DNA of 64,000 nt from Photobacterium obscurum (GTDB lineage: Bacteria > Pseudomonadota > Gammaproteobacteria > Enterobacterales > Vibrionaceae). Location: positions 310,001-374,000 of the forward strand of contig NZ_JAKRRW010000003.1 in the NCBI RefSeq assembly GCF_026191635.1, read 5' to 3'. Below, in pieces: positions 36,223-45,356 of this stretch (position 1 is its first letter; each line of letters begins with the position of its first letter). The notes below the pieces were generated by a model. That model saw only the letters and a program-made list of their open reading frames with translations, was not told the origin of the DNA and did not search any database. The position numbers were made by a program, and so were the translations under genes.

Positions 36223-38097
36223 TTACCGGTTTTCTCCCCGCAATGCCATCACTTCTTCGCGTAGTTTCTCGCTACTGGCTTCTTTGGCATGGATCGGGCT
36301 ACCGGCCACGATATTCACTTTAGACCAGAAACGCTTGGGAATTTTGAGTAAGGCGCGACCACCTTCACGGCTGAAGTAACTGCCCCATAAACCTTGCAAC
36401 GCAACCGGGATCACCGGTACGGACGAACGTTTGATGATGAGATCGATGCCGCGCATAAACGGTCCGATTTCACCGTTGTGGGTGAGCTGTCCCTCCGGGA
36501 AGACACAAACGAGATCACCTTGCTCCAGGTAGCCGTTTACCTTTACAAAGGCTTTAAGGATTGATTTTCGGTCTGTCGCATCAATCGGGATCACTTTGCA
36601 GGCTTTGCAGAAGGATTTGATAAAGGGGATATTATAGATATCCCTGTCCATCAGAAAGCGAATAGGGCGCGGACATGCACCGGCCAGCAGCAGAGCATCC
36701 ATATAGCTGACATGATTGCAGACAATCAATGCGCCGCCTGAGGTCGGAATATTGGTCAAGTCCTTATGGCGAACCCGATACATGGTATGGCTGACCAACC
36801 AGACAACAAATCGCCAGAAAAAATCGGGTACCTGGATGTAGATATACAGTACAACAACAAAATTAAGCAGCGAGAGGAACAGGAAGAACTGTGGAATCGA
36901 TAGCTCTAACACGGCCAGAAAGATAATTGCCGTAACAGCGCTGGCTACCATGAAAATAGCATTCCAAATATTGTTCGCAGCAATAATCTGAGCCCGCTCT
37001 TCTTCTTTGGCTCGATGCTGCATCATGGCATAGAGAGGGACGATAAAGATCCCTCCCGATACACCTAGCATCGTCAGTGATACGAAGACCCGAAATAGCT
37101 CAGGGTGTGAGACAAATCCAATGATTGATTGGGTTGCCGGAATAATATCCGGTGTGGCGAACATGAGATCAGCCCCGAACACGGTGATCCCCAAACTGCC
37201 CAAGGGCACAATTCCTGGCTCTATACGGTGGCCGGACAAGCGGTCGCACAGCAGTGAGCCAATTGCAATACCAATAGAAAACAGCGTCAGCAAGAAAGAA
37301 ACAGCTGCCGCATCGCCACCGAGGTGTAACTTGGCAAAGTTAGGAAACTGAGTGAGGTAACAGGCACCGAGGAACCAGAACCAGCTGATCCCTAACACAC
37401 ATTGAAAAACTGTTCTGTCACGTCGTGCAATCGACAGGGTATGCCGGGTCTGTCGTACCGGCCGCCATTTAAACGCAATATTGGGATTGCTTGGTTTTGC
37501 TTCCGGGATCCAGCGTGAACTTAAATAGCCGATCATTGCAAAACAAACGACACTGACGGCGGCAATGACTGTTGCATTCGACTGGTTGGCTATTACGCCA
37601 GCCAGTAAGGTTCCCAGTAAAATGGCAAGAAAGGTACCGGTTTCAACTAAGGCATTGCCTGATACGAGCTCCTCTTTTTTCAGATGCTGCGGCAGCAAGG
37701 CGTACTTGGCCGGGCCAAAGAAAGCAGATTGAGTCCCCATTAGGAACAACAGGACAAGCAGTGCCAAATAGCTTTCCGTGACAAAGGCCACAGCAGCTAA
37801 CGACATAATGATGATCTCAGCCATTTTGACCACTCGCATGATCAGTGCTTTGTCATATTTGTCTGCCAGTACACCAGCTGAGGCTGAAAACAGGAAAAAA
37901 GGTAAAATGAAGAGGCCAGCAGCAAGGTTAATGATCAGATCTGAGTCAACGGGTAAGGTTCCGGGGGCGGCAAATGCGATAAGAATGAGCAGTACATTCT
38001 TATACACATTGTCATTAAAAGCCCCAAAAGCCTGGGTAAGAAAATAGGGTAAAAAACGCTGTTTAGTTAACAGACGGGATTGGGGCTTGGCTGTCAT
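36223..38097 (-). CDS. MFS transporter fused to PlsC-type acyltransferase
   Basis: This 624-residue two-domain protein has an N-terminal MFS domain (about 1-420) like the lysophospholipid flippase LplT and a C-terminal PlsC acyltransferase (about 430-620). The acyltransferase motifs are NHVSYMDAL (HX4D) and FPEGQLTHNGEI. In E. coli LplT and the acyltransferase-ligase Aas are separate, adjacent genes. Here the flippase and the acyltransferase are fused and the AMP-ligase domain is absent, so acyl-ACP or acyl-CoA must come from elsewhere. Uptake and re-acylation of lysophospholipids is the likely role (inference). It follows a TetR gene by 12 bases. Confidence 0.88.
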   Translation of the reverse strand: MTAKPQSRLLTKQRFLPYFLTQAFGAFNDNVYKNVLLILIAFAAPGTLPVDSDLIINLAAGLFILPFFLFSASAGVLADKYDKALIMRVVKMAEIIIMSLAAVAFVTESYLALLVLLFLMGTQSAFFGPAKYALLPQHLKKEELVSGNALVETGTFLAILLGTLLAGVIANQSNATVIAAVSVVCFAMIGYLSSRWIPEAKPSNPNIAFKWRPVRQTRHTLSIARRDRTVFQCVLGISWFWFLGACYLTQFPNFAKLHLGGDAAAVSFLLTLFSIGIAIGSLLCDRLSGHRIEPGIVPLGSLGITVFGADLMFATPDIIPATQSIIGFVSHPELFRVFVSLTMLGVSGGIFIVPLYAMMQHRAKEEERAQIIAANNIWNAIFMVASAVTAIIFLAVLELSIPQFFLFLSLLNFVVVLYIYIQVPDFFWRFVVWLVSHTMYRVRHKDLTNIPTSGGALIVCNHVSYMDALLLAGACPRPIRFLMDRDIYNIPFIKSFCKACKVIPIDATDRKSILKAFVKVNGYLEQGDLVCVFPEGQLTHNGEIGPFMRGIDLIIKRSSVPVIPVALQGLWGSYFSREGGRALLKIPKRFWSKVNIVAGSPIHAKEASSEKLREEVMALRGENR

Positions 38098-38109
38098 TAT
38101 TCTCTCCGC

Positions 38110-38706
38110 TTAAGCACGCCAAGCGTTGAGATAAGTATTGATAAGGTTATCGATCAGTGCCTTGCCATCAACCGGTGTCGAGGTGAATAGCTTGTCATCC
38201 ACAGTTAGCAGCGTGATCCCATGTACACCTGCCCACAATACACGGCTTGCTTCCAGGATCTCTTCATCCGATTTCTGCGGTGTGATTTGGCGGATCAGGG
38301 TTTCCAGCATACCTGTCATGCTGTCGATACGCTCTGATTGCCACTCAGGGAGCTCTTCACCCTGCATTGTGTGTTGGAAAATTAGTTGCCAGCGGTGTGG
38401 GTGCTGGGATGCAAAATCCAAGTAGCAGTATGCAAGCTTGCGAAGCGCATCTTCCGGAGAAGATACATCTTGCATTTGTGCTTCTGCCTCAGCAAATAGC
38501 TCATCCAAAGTCTGGGCTACGGCGTGTAACAAAAGTAAGTTATAGTTACCGAATACATTTACCAGCGTGCTTGGGACATAGCCAATCATAGCCGCGACTT
38601 TGCGTAAGCTCAGCTCATGGTGTGGGTGTTCATCGAGAAAGTTTTTGACCTGCTCCAGTGTCATACTTACCAACTCTTCACGAGTATGGTCATTTCGTCT
38701 TGCCAT
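38110..38706 (-). CDS. TetR-family regulator
   Basis: The 198-residue protein has an N-terminal TetR helix-turn-helix (about 5-55; LSLRKVAAMIGYVPSTLVNVFGNYNLLLLHAVA) and an all-helical ligand domain, including QHPHRWQLIFQHTMQ. It comes first in a two-gene operon with the MFS-PlsC fusion 12 bases downstream, so it probably autoregulates and controls that gene. The ligand is unknown; a fatty acid or lysolipid would fit the context. Confidence 0.85.
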   Translation of the reverse strand: MARRNDHTREELVSMTLEQVKNFLDEHPHHELSLRKVAAMIGYVPSTLVNVFGNYNLLLLHAVAQTLDELFAEAEAQMQDVSSPEDALRKLAYCYLDFASQHPHRWQLIFQHTMQGEELPEWQSERIDSMTGMLETLIRQITPQKSDEEILEASRVLWAGVHGITLLTVDDKLFTSTPVDGKALIDNLINTYLNAWRA

Positions 38707-38991
38707 CGAATTTTACTCTTAATCGAAGATAGTCTTACTTAGCTAATTGTAATATGGATATCCACCGAGAGGTGGTTGCAAAGTAAGCATAGTGCTCTGA
38801 CGGTATCCATCTAGTCAGAATATTATAGAACGATGTTCGATATTTTAGTTGTTCTGCCTCTAAATGGTCAAGCAGAAAGAAGGGTATGCCTGCTGTTAGT
38901 GAGTTTGTTGTGACTTAAATCATACATTCTTAATACATTTTCAGCGAGATTTAAGTCAAAATACTGCATAAAATCCATGCCTTGACCGGAC

Positions 38992-39390
38992 TTATCCTCT
39001 GCGGTTTTCTGCATTACGTATTGATACCTGATCATTTAACGTCCAGAAATCGACCAAGATACCGATGAGGAAAAAGCCAAACGTACAGAGGTAGAGAATA
39101 CCGGTCAGCCACTTTCCCATGTACATGCGGTGAACACCAAAGACACCAAGGAAAGTCAGTAATAACCAGGCTACCGTATAGTCAGTGTCGCCACTTTGGA
39201 AACGAATATCGGCCTCGCGATCCATCGACGGGATCAGGAATAAATCAATTAACCAGCCAATGCCGCAAAGCCCTAAGGTTAAAAACCAGATGGTACCGGT
39301 AACTGGCTTGCCATAGTAAAAGCGGTGGGCGCCGGTAAAGCCAAAAATCCACAGTAAATAACCAATTAGTTTGCTGTGCGTATCTTGCAT
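38992..39390 (-). CDS. TM2-domain membrane protein (two TM2 units)
   Basis: This 132-residue protein consists of two TM2 domains in tandem. Each has a helix pair around the family pattern G-x-H-R-x-Y-x-G (FGFTGAHRFYYGKPVTG near residues 16-32 and LGVFGVHRMYMGKWLTG in the second half), then a cysteine- or phenylalanine-rich helix and a D-rich turn. Function is unknown in bacteria. A 285-base gap separates it from the TetR gene; I see nothing in that gap. Confidence 0.85.
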   Translation of the reverse strand: MQDTHSKLIGYLLWIFGFTGAHRFYYGKPVTGTIWFLTLGLCGIGWLIDLFLIPSMDREADIRFQSGDTDYTVAWLLLTFLGVFGVHRMYMGKWLTGILYLCTFGFFLIGILVDFWTLNDQVSIRNAENRRG

Positions 39391-39640
39391 AATGTTTCCT
39401 GTTGTTCACTTTGGGATTTATTTTGACACTCATTTTACTAATTAGTGCAGTAATACCAAATAGATAATAATGGCTTAAGGCATTTATTGCTGTGCGGAAT
39501 AATAATTCTATGAACGATAACTCGACACCTGAGATAGAGTTGCTAAATATTAGTAACAATTTGCTCTTGCTGTTTAGTTGACATTCAGTCGTAGGCAGTT
39601 AGGATGCTGAAGCATATATTTGGCAAAGGTATTCACATTA

Positions 39641-40513
39641 ATGAAACGCTTCTTCACGATATTTGCTTTGATCTTGACGGTGTCTTTTATGACTCCGCAC
39701 GCCGAAGCAAAGAAATTTGGCGGTGGTAAGTCGTTTGGTAAAAGCTTTAAAACGGCACCGGTAAAACAACAGCCAAAACAGACTGATACTCTAAAACAAC
39801 AAAATCCTACGGCAAATCAGGCCGGCAAGTCGAGCAAGAAAGGATTAATGGGCGGCTTACTGGGTGGTCTACTGGCGGGCGGCCTGCTAGCGGCTTTCTT
39901 TGGCGGGGCATTTGAGGGTATCCAGTTTATGGATATTCTGATCTTCGGCCTGATTGCATTTGTGATCTTCAAGCTGTTCAAGACGATGCGCGGTGCGAAA
40001 GGTACCCCGATGGGTCACCGAGATGCCTATGCCGGTAACTCACCACATCAGTCACAGCAACAGTATCGCCAGGCAGCGCCTGAAATGAACACAGCATCTG
40101 CGCAGCAAGGCTATGCATCTACTGATAGCGATGTACCATTTAATCTGCCTCCTGGCTTTAACATGAACGCTTTCCTAAACGGTGCACGTGATCACTATCG
40201 TGTTATTCAAGGCGCGTGGAATCATAATGAGCTGGAGAAGATTCGTGAATACGTGAGTCCTGCTCTGATGGCAGATCTGGCGGCAGAGCGTGCAAAACTT
40301 GACGGTGAGCAGCATACCGAAGTGATGTATGTTGACGCCGAACTGGTGCGTGCGGACTATGATGCGAGTACTGCGCAACTAAGTATTAAGTTCTCGGGCC
40401 GTTATAAAGATCGTAATGAAGGTGTTGAAGAAGATATTACTGATATTTGGCATCTGGAACGTGACCTACGTGCTCCAAATGCGCCTTGGCTGATTGTTGG
40501 TATTCAAGCTTAA
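39641..40513 (+). CDS. Tim44-like domain protein
   Basis: From ATG 39641 the protein has 290 residues. A signal peptide (MKRFFTIFALILTVSFM..HAEA) is followed by a Lys/Gln-rich stretch and a glycine-rich helix pair (GLLGGLLAGGLLAAFFGGAF and LIFGLIAFVIFKLF). The C-terminal Tim44-like domain (about 160-290) has the cone-shaped NTF2-like pattern with FLNGARDHYRVIQGAWN. An upstream frame from 39620 adds seven residues without support. The family is common in proteobacteria and uncharacterised. Confidence 0.85.
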   Translation: MKRFFTIFALILTVSFMTPHAEAKKFGGGKSFGKSFKTAPVKQQPKQTDTLKQQNPTANQAGKSSKKGLMGGLLGGLLAGGLLAAFFGGAFEGIQFMDILIFGLIAFVIFKLFKTMRGAKGTPMGHRDAYAGNSPHQSQQQYRQAAPEMNTASAQQGYASTDSDVPFNLPPGFNMNAFLNGARDHYRVIQGAWNHNELEKIREYVSPALMADLAAERAKLDGEQHTEVMYVDAELVRADYDASTAQLSIKFSGRYKDRNEGVEEDITDIWHLERDLRAPNAPWLIVGIQA

Positions 40514-40543
40514 TATTTGAACAATAAGCAAAAAATTAAATTT

Positions 40544-40568
40544 AGCCGCTCTTAGGAGCGGCTTTTTA
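40544..40568 (+). terminator. Terminator after Tim44-like gene
   Basis: AGCCGCTC-TTAG-GAGCGGCT followed by TTTT, about 30 bases past the stop. Confidence 0.9.
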
Positions 40569-40704
40569 GTATCTGCTAATATGCATTTTTTTGAAGCACG
40601 TCTCTTTTTCCATCAAGTGATTGCAACGGATATGATCTCATCACCTACTTTTATTGTATCCAGCCGCTAGTATTAAGGCAGGCCAAAGAAATAAAGAGGT
40701 GACT

Positions 40705-40950
40705 ATGCCATATACAGCTGAACTAGTTAATGAAATGAACTTGCTGGTTAAATTTCCAATGCACAGCGATATGGAAGGAATTAAGGTACGAAGCGATGCT
40801 GCGCCTGAGCTGGTGGAAGCGGCAAAACGTTTGTACGCAAAGGGGTTGGTAACAAGTGAAGATGGAGGTTACCTGACTTACTCTGGTCACCAGGCGGTCG
40901 AGCATGCCAAGTCAGTGTTACGTATCCTGACGGGTAAAGTAGCCGTTTAA
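40705..40950 (+). CDS. TIGR02647 family protein
   Basis: This is a small protein of 81 residues from ATG 40705 (behind AAAGAGGTGACT). It starts MPYTAELVNEMNLLVKFPMH and continues with AAPELVEAAKRLYAKGLVT and DGGYLTYSGHQAVEHAK, an arrangement resembling a winged-helix-like fold found in marine gammaproteobacteria (TIGR02647). Function is not established. A longer frame from 40654 has no ribosome site and is rejected. Confidence 0.78.
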   Translation: MPYTAELVNEMNLLVKFPMHSDMEGIKVRSDAAPELVEAAKRLYAKGLVTSEDGGYLTYSGHQAVEHAKSVLRILTGKVAV

Positions 40951-40977
40951 CTTAATTTCATCGGAAAGCATGGCTGC

Positions 40978-41226
40978 TTAGGTCATGCTTTCTAATTCAG
41001 TAATATTATCGATTGCCTGCTTGGAGGTTGTGCCGCACAGATCTGGGCAAGCTTTAAACTGAAGGCAGACGGCTGGACGCTCGGGTTTACCAAATAATTT
41101 GCATAGGTTGTCGTCGTTAAGCTGAATACAACGAACCCCTGCCGGCTTACCCTTCGACATTCCCGGAATTGAAGAAGAGATACTTGGTGCAATGCAGCAA
41201 GCCCCACAGCCTAATCGACACTCCAT
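40978..41226 (-). CDS. YkgJ-type cysteine-cluster protein
   Basis: This 82-residue protein is dominated by a CxxxCGxCC-type cluster (ECRLGCGACC), then CIQL, CKLF, and C at CLQFKACPDLCG, eight or more Cys in all. Such YkgJ/UPF0153 proteins are thought to bind zinc or an Fe-S cluster. It converges on the TIGR02647 gene with a 27-base gap. A second protein of related type (YcgN) follows on the opposite strand. Confidence 0.82.
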   Translation of the reverse strand: MECRLGCGACCIAPSISSSIPGMSKGKPAGVRCIQLNDDNLCKLFGKPERPAVCLQFKACPDLCGTTSKQAIDNITELESMT

Positions 41227-41456
41227 AACTTACCTATACTTTATTCATCACGCGAAAACGGGTGCGAAAGTTACCATTCAACGGTCATTGGATCAAAATT
41301 AATTACCCAAATAGGCTGTAAATAGTAATGACTATTATTACAGTGCTTTCTGATGCGAGATCCAGATGAAATGCTTGCACTTTACCTGCGAGGCGGCTAT
41401 AAAACCGCCTTCTTAGCCATAAGGGTTAAGATAGTGTCACAGATAAGGCTGGGTAT

Positions 41457-41891
41457 ATGGTACGTTTTTGGCAAGAAAAAGACTTAAAGGCAATGACAGA
41501 TCAAGAGTGGGAGTCACTCTGTGATGGCTGCGGAAAGTGCTGCCTGCATAAATTGATCGACGATGACACCGATGAGATCTACTACACCAATGTTGCCTGT
41601 AGCCTGCTGGATAATACAACCTGTTCGTGTAAAGACTACCCTAACAGGTTTGAATCAGGCGAAGAATGCCTGAAGCTAACACGTGACCGTATTGATGAGT
41701 TTGTCTGGTTGCCTGAAACGTGTGCCTATCGTTTGGTAGCTGAAGGCAAAGATCTACCGGAGTGGCACCCACTGCTGACGGGCTCGAAAGAGGCGATGCA
41801 TAAAGCAGATGAATCCGTACGGGATAAAATCGTTTACGAGATCGACGTGATTGACTGGGAAGATCACATCCTGAATCATCCCAATCGATAA
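41457..41891 (+). CDS. ycgN: YcgN/UPF0260 cysteine-cluster protein
   Basis: This 144-residue protein is close to E. coli YcgN. Conserved pieces are [37 protein letters not shown] and [23 protein letters not shown]. The cysteine set suggests a metal or Fe-S cluster; the function is unknown. The start ATG follows AAGGCTGGGTAT. A bidirectional hairpin separates it from the convergent dusC. Confidence 0.9.
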   Translation: MVRFWQEKDLKAMTDQEWESLCDGCGKCCLHKLIDDDTDEIYYTNVACSLLDNTTCSCKDYPNRFESGEECLKLTRDRIDEFVWLPETCAYRLVAEGKDLPEWHPLLTGSKEAMHKADESVRDKIVYEIDVIDWEDHILNHPNR

Positions 41892-41920
41892 TACAGCTGT
41901 TATTGTATGGACAGATAAAC

Positions 41921-41946
41921 AAAGCCCCAGCCGATGCTGGGGTTTT
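41921..41946. terminator. Bidirectional terminator between ycgN and dusC
   Basis: AAAGCCCCAGC-CGAT-GCTGGGGTTTT. This is an ordinary compact terminator, unrelated in sequence to the GCGAGAG repeat family. Confidence 0.88.
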
Positions 41947-41967
41947 GGCTATTTGGGTAATGAACTA

Positions 41968-42930
41968 TTAAGCAGCTCTGTGTCGGTGGGCCGTTTGCAG
42001 CACCTCAACAATTGGCGCTGCTTTATTGAGGCGGCGAATATCAGCAAATAGCTCTTTGGCTTCCGGGTATTCATGACGCAGGTAGGCAAACCACTGTTTG
42101 ACCCGGTTTGGATAGTACAGGCCTTTGTCCCCTTTGATTTCATACTGGGAGTAGCGCAGTAGTAACGCTAATACCTCCTCCCAGTTCATGTGCGCCTCGT
42201 TACGTTTAACAACATTGCACAGGTTAGGCAGATTCAGTGCGCCGCGGCAAACCATCAAGGCATCGACCTGCGTTGTATTAAGGCAATCTTGGCCATCCTG
42301 GTAGTTCCAAACCTCGCCATTGGCAATGATAGGGATTGATGTTTTTTCCTTGATCTGGCGGATATAGTCCCACTTGATGGTTTCTGCCTTGTAGCCATCG
42401 ACTTTGGTACGGGCATGGATCGCGATTTCATCACCGCCAGCCTGGACGACGGCATCGGCAATTTCAAAGCAGCGCTCTGGATCATCCCAACCTAGACGAA
42501 CTTTGGCTGTGACCGGCTTTCTCGGATCCGTTGCTTCGCGTACGGCTTTGACAATTCGGTACATCAACTCCGGCTCCTGGAGCAGAACAGCGCCACCTCG
42601 GCTTTTGTTAACTGCTTTTGCCGGGCAGCCAAAGTTGATATCAACGCCTGCCGATCCCAGGTGAACGGCGCGGTAGGCATTTTCAGCAAGCCAGTTTGGG
42701 TCCTGTCCCAATAGCTGAACCCGTACCGGTGTACCTGAGGCTGTTTTGCCCCCTTGGCGTAGTTCCGGGCATAGGCGATAGAAGACGCTACTAGGCAATA
42801 GCTGATCGATGACGCGCACGAACTCGGTGACGCAAAGATCATAATCATTGATTTCGGTAAGCATTTCTCGCATCAGATGATCGAGGACACCTTCCATCGG
42901 GCCTAATATTACTCGCATCGCTTTTGGCAT
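41968..42930 (-). CDS. dusC: tRNA-dihydrouridine(16) synthase
   Basis: DusC is an FMN-dependent enzyme reducing uridine 16 of tRNAs. The 320-residue protein starts [19 protein letters not shown]. It has the catalytic Cys in [21 protein letters not shown]-phosphate residues in [11 protein letters not shown] and [12 protein letters not shown], and the signature MVCRGAL. The helical C-terminal domain follows. It fits DusC better than DusA or DusB by N-terminus and length. Confidence 0.93.
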   Translation of the reverse strand: MPKAMRVILGPMEGVLDHLMREMLTEINDYDLCVTEFVRVIDQLLPSSVFYRLCPELRQGGKTASGTPVRVQLLGQDPNWLAENAYRAVHLGSAGVDINFGCPAKAVNKSRGGAVLLQEPELMYRIVKAVREATDPRKPVTAKVRLGWDDPERCFEIADAVVQAGGDEIAIHARTKVDGYKAETIKWDYIRQIKEKTSIPIIANGEVWNYQDGQDCLNTTQVDALMVCRGALNLPNLCNVVKRNEAHMNWEEVLALLLRYSQYEIKGDKGLYYPNRVKQWFAYLRHEYPEAKELFADIRRLNKAAPIVEVLQTAHRHRAA

Positions 42931-43003
42931 CAGCTTTCTCGCACTGCACTATTGTCTATGTAAGGGGCGAGATTTTAGTGCGGAATGGCGAGATTGTCAT
43001 CTA

Positions 43004-43268
43004 ATACCAAACTGAATAATTATCTGGTCTATCAGCGAGATTGAAAAGGCTCAGATACAAGGCGCTTGATTGTAGGTGTATTCATATCCATCAAAATCAA
43101 GTAACACGGTAGCTGAGCCTTTGCAACTCGCCCTTTGGGAGCATGCCAGCCGCTCGATATCTGCCCCAAATTGCTTTGATGTAGAACCACTATATCTTTA
43201 TCAATTTGGCTTGCTCTCAAACGGCTGGTCGTGCTCTGATTGGATCAGATAATTATTCAGTTTGGTAT
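43004..43268. mobile_element. MITE-like element with 23-bp perfect terminal inverted repeats
   Basis: The left end begins ATACCAAACTGAATAATTAT. The right end is its exact reverse complement over 23 bp, ending at 43268. The element is 265 bp long. It carries no transposase; a 62-codon frame on the minus strand (43032-43220) shows no recognised motif and is probably not expressed. Related ends occur at 6019, 13007 and 46043. It occupies the gap between dusC and the NAD(P)-binding protein gene. Confidence 0.72.
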
Positions 43269-43274
43269 AATCCT

Positions 43275-43997
43275 CTAGCGGATATGGGGATCGGCCTGTA
43301 AAGCTTTGCCAGAAACCACGGTTACCGGTTCTGTATGATTGCTTTCAGCCAGTAATGAGAGTTCCAGCATTGACCGGGCAACACGTTCGGCTGGAATAGG
43401 GTTGAGGTGAGCCAGTGGACCGATAACGAGCGGGCGGAATAGGGTAAACACGCCCTGAACTAGCAGTTCGTCTTTACGCGGCTGGGCTCGCTCTCCTTTA
43501 AGCGGGCCTGGCCGGACAAAAATACAATGATCAAACCCCATCGCCCTGATGGCTTTTTCCATTTTACCTTTGCAGCGTAAATAATGGGAAGGTGACCATG
43601 GGCAGGCAAACAGGCTCGATATCACCACGATATGCCTGACCCCGAGCAAGTGCATTGTAGCTGCGACTTCTTTTACCAATTGGAAGTCGATGGCTTCTAG
43701 CGCTTCGTTACTGCCAGCTTGCTTCTTGGTGGTACCTAAACAGATAAAGCCCACTTGTGGGGTCGGATCGGATTCGCCCCAAGCAGTGACTCGAAGTTCT
43801 GGGTGGATAATCTGTACCAGTTTCTTACTGTGAAAAGGTAACTCACTGCGGGAAAGTGAATAAATGGTCTGGTAATGCGGGTGGGCAAGTAATTGGTGGA
43901 GCAATTCATCCCCGACTAGGCCACTCGCTCCTGCAATTATGGCGTACGCTTTCCCTTGAGGCATTATTTTCATCCCAGAATATGTCGTTAATTTCAT
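43275..43997 (-). CDS. NAD(P)-binding Rossmann-fold oxidoreductase (TIP30/HTATIP2-like)
   Basis: The 240-residue protein has the nucleotide-binding motif GASGLVGDELL near residues 23-33 and later FICLGTTKKQAGSNEA, VISSLFACPWSPSHYLRCKGKMEKAI and FVRPGPLKGERAQ, the pattern of extended-SDR, TIP30-like proteins. Substrate unknown. Three in-frame starts (43997, M9 and M12) are possible, and the ribosome sites do not settle it. Its 3' end abuts the MITE-like element. Confidence 0.8.
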   Translation of the reverse strand: MKLTTYSGMKIMPQGKAYAIIAGASGLVGDELLHQLLAHPHYQTIYSLSRSELPFHSKKLVQIIHPELRVTAWGESDPTPQVGFICLGTTKKQAGSNEALEAIDFQLVKEVAATMHLLGVRHIVVISSLFACPWSPSHYLRCKGKMEKAIRAMGFDHCIFVRPGPLKGERAQPRKDELLVQGVFTLFRPLVIGPLAHLNPIPAERVARSMLELSLLAESNHTEPVTVVSGKALQADPHIR

Positions 43998-44238
43998 TAT
44001 TTTTGCGCTTATCGGCAGTAAAATTCAACAATAATTATTGGAATATGCTGAGTGAGTACGCACTTTGGTCTTCAGAGAGGGCGCTTTAATCACGGTGTAG
44101 AGAGATTAAAGCCTTCATCTTTCTCTCTGGTTATGGGCGATGGAATCGGCGGGAGAGCGAGGGAGCTAACAACTCGGTGTCGTTTGGGTATATAATTCGC
44201 GCCTCATTCAGTAACGCTCGAGAAAACCGGAAAACACG

Positions 44239-44886
44239 ATGACAGAATTAATGACACTACCTGCAGATTGGGAAGGCATGCCTGCGACCTTTATTGAAGG
44301 CGCTTTGCTTGCGGCAAATGCAAATCCAAAACCGCTGGAACCTGAGTCCTGGATGTCTGTTCTGGTAACCGGAGGCGTCGCCGAAGATGAACAAGAAGCG
44401 ATTTGTGAAGCACACAAGACCGCTATTCTGAATCACTTCGAAATGCAGTACCGCTATATCAAGGCTGGTGAGTATGAATTGCCTGCTGTACTAACTTGGC
44501 AAGAAGAATCGGGTATTACCGATGCGATGAGTGAGTTTGCCGAAGGCTTCCTGGCGGTTTGGCCATTTATTGAACCAAACTGGGCAGATCAGGCAATGTC
44601 AGACGGTACGATGCGTATGTTGTCGGCGTTGCTGACAACTTGCATGTTGTTACTTGATGAGAAAGCGACACTGGCTCAGATGGAAGAAGCCGGTGTAACC
44701 GGGATGCCTCAGCCAGAAGTGTTATACGTCCAGTTGCCTCTGATGCTGACTGAAGTCGTTATGGCGGCGGATGAACTACAGCAAGGGGCTGGTGCACAGG
44801 CGGTTAACCCGTATAAAGAAACGGGACGAAATGATGCCTGTCCGTGTGGTAGCGGCAAGAAGTTCAAGCAGTGCTGTGGTAACTGA
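44239..44886 (+). CDS. YecA/UPF0149-family protein with SEC-C motif
   Basis: The protein has 215 residues. The N-terminal UPF0149/YgfB-like helical domain covers about 1-185. A C-terminal SEC-C zinc motif (GRNDACPCGSGKKFKQCCGN) has Cys-x-Cys...Cys-Cys, as at the end of SecA, and may aid ribosome or protein contact. E. coli YecA has this architecture. The start ATG follows GAGAAAACCGGAAAACACG, and a TATAAT (44191-44196) lies upstream. The stop overlaps the ATG of the Nudix gene by one base, so they are coupled. Confidence 0.85.
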   Translation: MTELMTLPADWEGMPATFIEGALLAANANPKPLEPESWMSVLVTGGVAEDEQEAICEAHKTAILNHFEMQYRYIKAGEYELPAVLTWQEESGITDAMSEFAEGFLAVWPFIEPNWADQAMSDGTMRMLSALLTTCMLLLDEKATLAQMEEAGVTGMPQPEVLYVQLPLMLTEVVMAADELQQGAGAQAVNPYKETGRNDACPCGSGKKFKQCCGN

Positions 44887-45356
44887 TGGCTGGTGGAAAT
44901 CCTCTATCTGAACAACAATCAGCTCACAAGCCGGTGATCCTAGTGGTGGCCGGTGTTATCGAAAAAGCCGGTAAGTATCTACTGACTCAGCGTTTCGACC
45001 ATGCAAGCCAGGGTGGTTTGTGGGAGTTTCCGGGTGGCAAGGTCGAGCCCGGTGAGACACCTGAGCAAGCTTTGGAACGAGAGCTTAAGGAAGAGTTAGC
45101 GATCACTACTGACACCGGCGTTTGGCTGGCGGACAGTGTGTTTGACTATGGTGATAAGGTTATTCACCTAAAAGGGTACTTGAGCCATTGGCGAGCCGGC
45201 GAGTTAGAGCTTCATAGCCATCAGGATGCGGTGTGGATCGATCATGCCGAGATGGCAACTTATCAGCTATGCCCTGCGGATTATCCGATTGTGGATGCGC
45301 TGGGAGGGACGAGTTCCTATATCCAAGTTCCTGGAAAAGCGGGGCCTAGGTCCTAG
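44886..45356 (+). CDS. Nudix hydrolase (NudG-like pyrophosphohydrolase)
   Basis: This 156-residue Nudix enzyme probably hydrolyses (d)CTP or damaged dNTPs. The Nudix box is G-KVEPG-E-TPEQALERELKEELAI, in which the glycine of EExGU is replaced by Ala; the catalytic acidic residues are intact. GLWEFPGGK and the later LCPADYPIVDAL resemble E. coli NudG more than MutT. About 13 N-terminal residues precede the domain. The last residues (GPRS and the TAG stop) are encoded by the dispersed repeat copy E, so the C-terminus was probably altered by its arrival. Confidence 0.86.
   Translation: MAGGNPLSEQQSAHKPVILVVAGVIEKAGKYLLTQRFDHASQGGLWEFPGGKVEPGETPEQALERELKEELAITTDTGVWLADSVFDYGDKVIHLKGYLSHWRAGELELHSHQDAVWIDHAEMATYQLCPADYPIVDALGGTSSYIQVPGKAGPRS

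Noticed and set aside
39446-39475. ATACCAAATAGATAATAATG as a fifth end of the MITE family
   Set aside because: Only the first eight bases match and no opposite arm is found nearby.
40288-40378. Antisense frame within the Tim44-like gene (40175-40378)
   Set aside because: Contained wholly in a supported gene and lacks translation signals.
43032-43220. 62-codon frame inside the MITE-like element
   Set aside because: No transposase motif and no ribosome site; likely a non-coding interior that happens to be open.
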